Shown in pieces: positions 51,328-51,342 of a DNA stretch of 51,342 nt. Source of the DNA: Lingula anatina (lineage: Eukaryota; Brachiopoda; Lingulata; Lingulida; Lingulidae); contig NW_019774624.1 of NCBI RefSeq assembly GCF_001039355.2, positions 1,866,540-1,917,881 of the forward strand, read 5' to 3'. How positions within the stretch are numbered: position 1 is the stretch's first letter; each line of letters opens with the position of its first letter. The position numbers were made by a program, and so were the translations under genes. The notes beneath the pieces are model-generated. The model was not told where the DNA came from and ran no database searches. It saw only the letters and a program-made list of their open reading frames with translations.

Positions 51328-51342
51328 GACTCATGAAAAATG

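Larger units (their letters stand above)
45634..51342 (+). other. Start of UTP4 intron 16; last exon not in window
   Basis: Exon 45517-45633 ends in phase 0 at GTTAGT. I could not find an exon for the expected UTP4 C-terminal tail (a short hydrophobic segment, then a lysine-rich end) up to 51342. Part of the apparent length is the direct duplication described separately. Confidence 0.6.

Overview
The window is AT-rich animal genomic DNA with intron-split genes, phase-consistent GT-AG splice sites, many short terminal-inverted-repeat elements and many microsatellites. All recognisable genes are metazoan. Short introns, small intergenic gaps and signs of high allelic variation suggest a marine invertebrate (a lophotrochozoan or an invertebrate deuterostome). 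I cannot name the species. There is no bacterial, viral or CRISPR content.

Layout. (1) Positions 1-700 hold about four degenerate copies of a ~178 bp tandem repeat. (2) Positions 1239-9787, minus strand, carry 14 consecutive exons of a CEMIP/TMEM2-family (hyaluronan-binding, G8-domain) gene. Its signal-peptide exon and its C-terminal half are not visible. (3) Positions 9788-12878 contain no gene I can support, but do contain two oppositely oriented hAT-like elements. (4) Positions 12888-19936, plus strand, carry a seven-exon gene for an acidic ~712-residue protein that I do not recognise. (5) Positions 22727-31890, minus strand, carry an 11-exon RPUSD2-type pseudouridine synthase. (6) Positions 32201-45633 and beyond, plus strand, carry a UTP4/cirhin gene: 16 exons, 645 codons, with the last ~40 residues lying outside the window.

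Genes 4 and 5 converge. RPUSD2 and UTP4 diverge from a 310 bp shared promoter interval, and both act on RNA or ribosome production (pseudouridylation; small-subunit processome), so co-regulation is plausible. CEMIP is unrelated in function.

Assembly quality matters here. Three single 'n' bases (25951, 34789, 49731) look like contig joins. At the first and third, the sequence on the left ends with a 1.94 kb and a ~1.54 kb copy of the sequence that starts on the right. These look like overlapping contigs, or two alleles, placed end to end. The first join falsely duplicates three RPUSD2 exons and would shift the reading frame if taken literally. The second 'n' lies in the loop of a near-perfect palindromic element.

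I found no convincing new molecular system. The most interesting biological items are the unrecognised gene at 12888-19936, a dead partial exon copy in one of its introns, and the placement of CA/GT/GA microsatellites just downstream of several splice donors.
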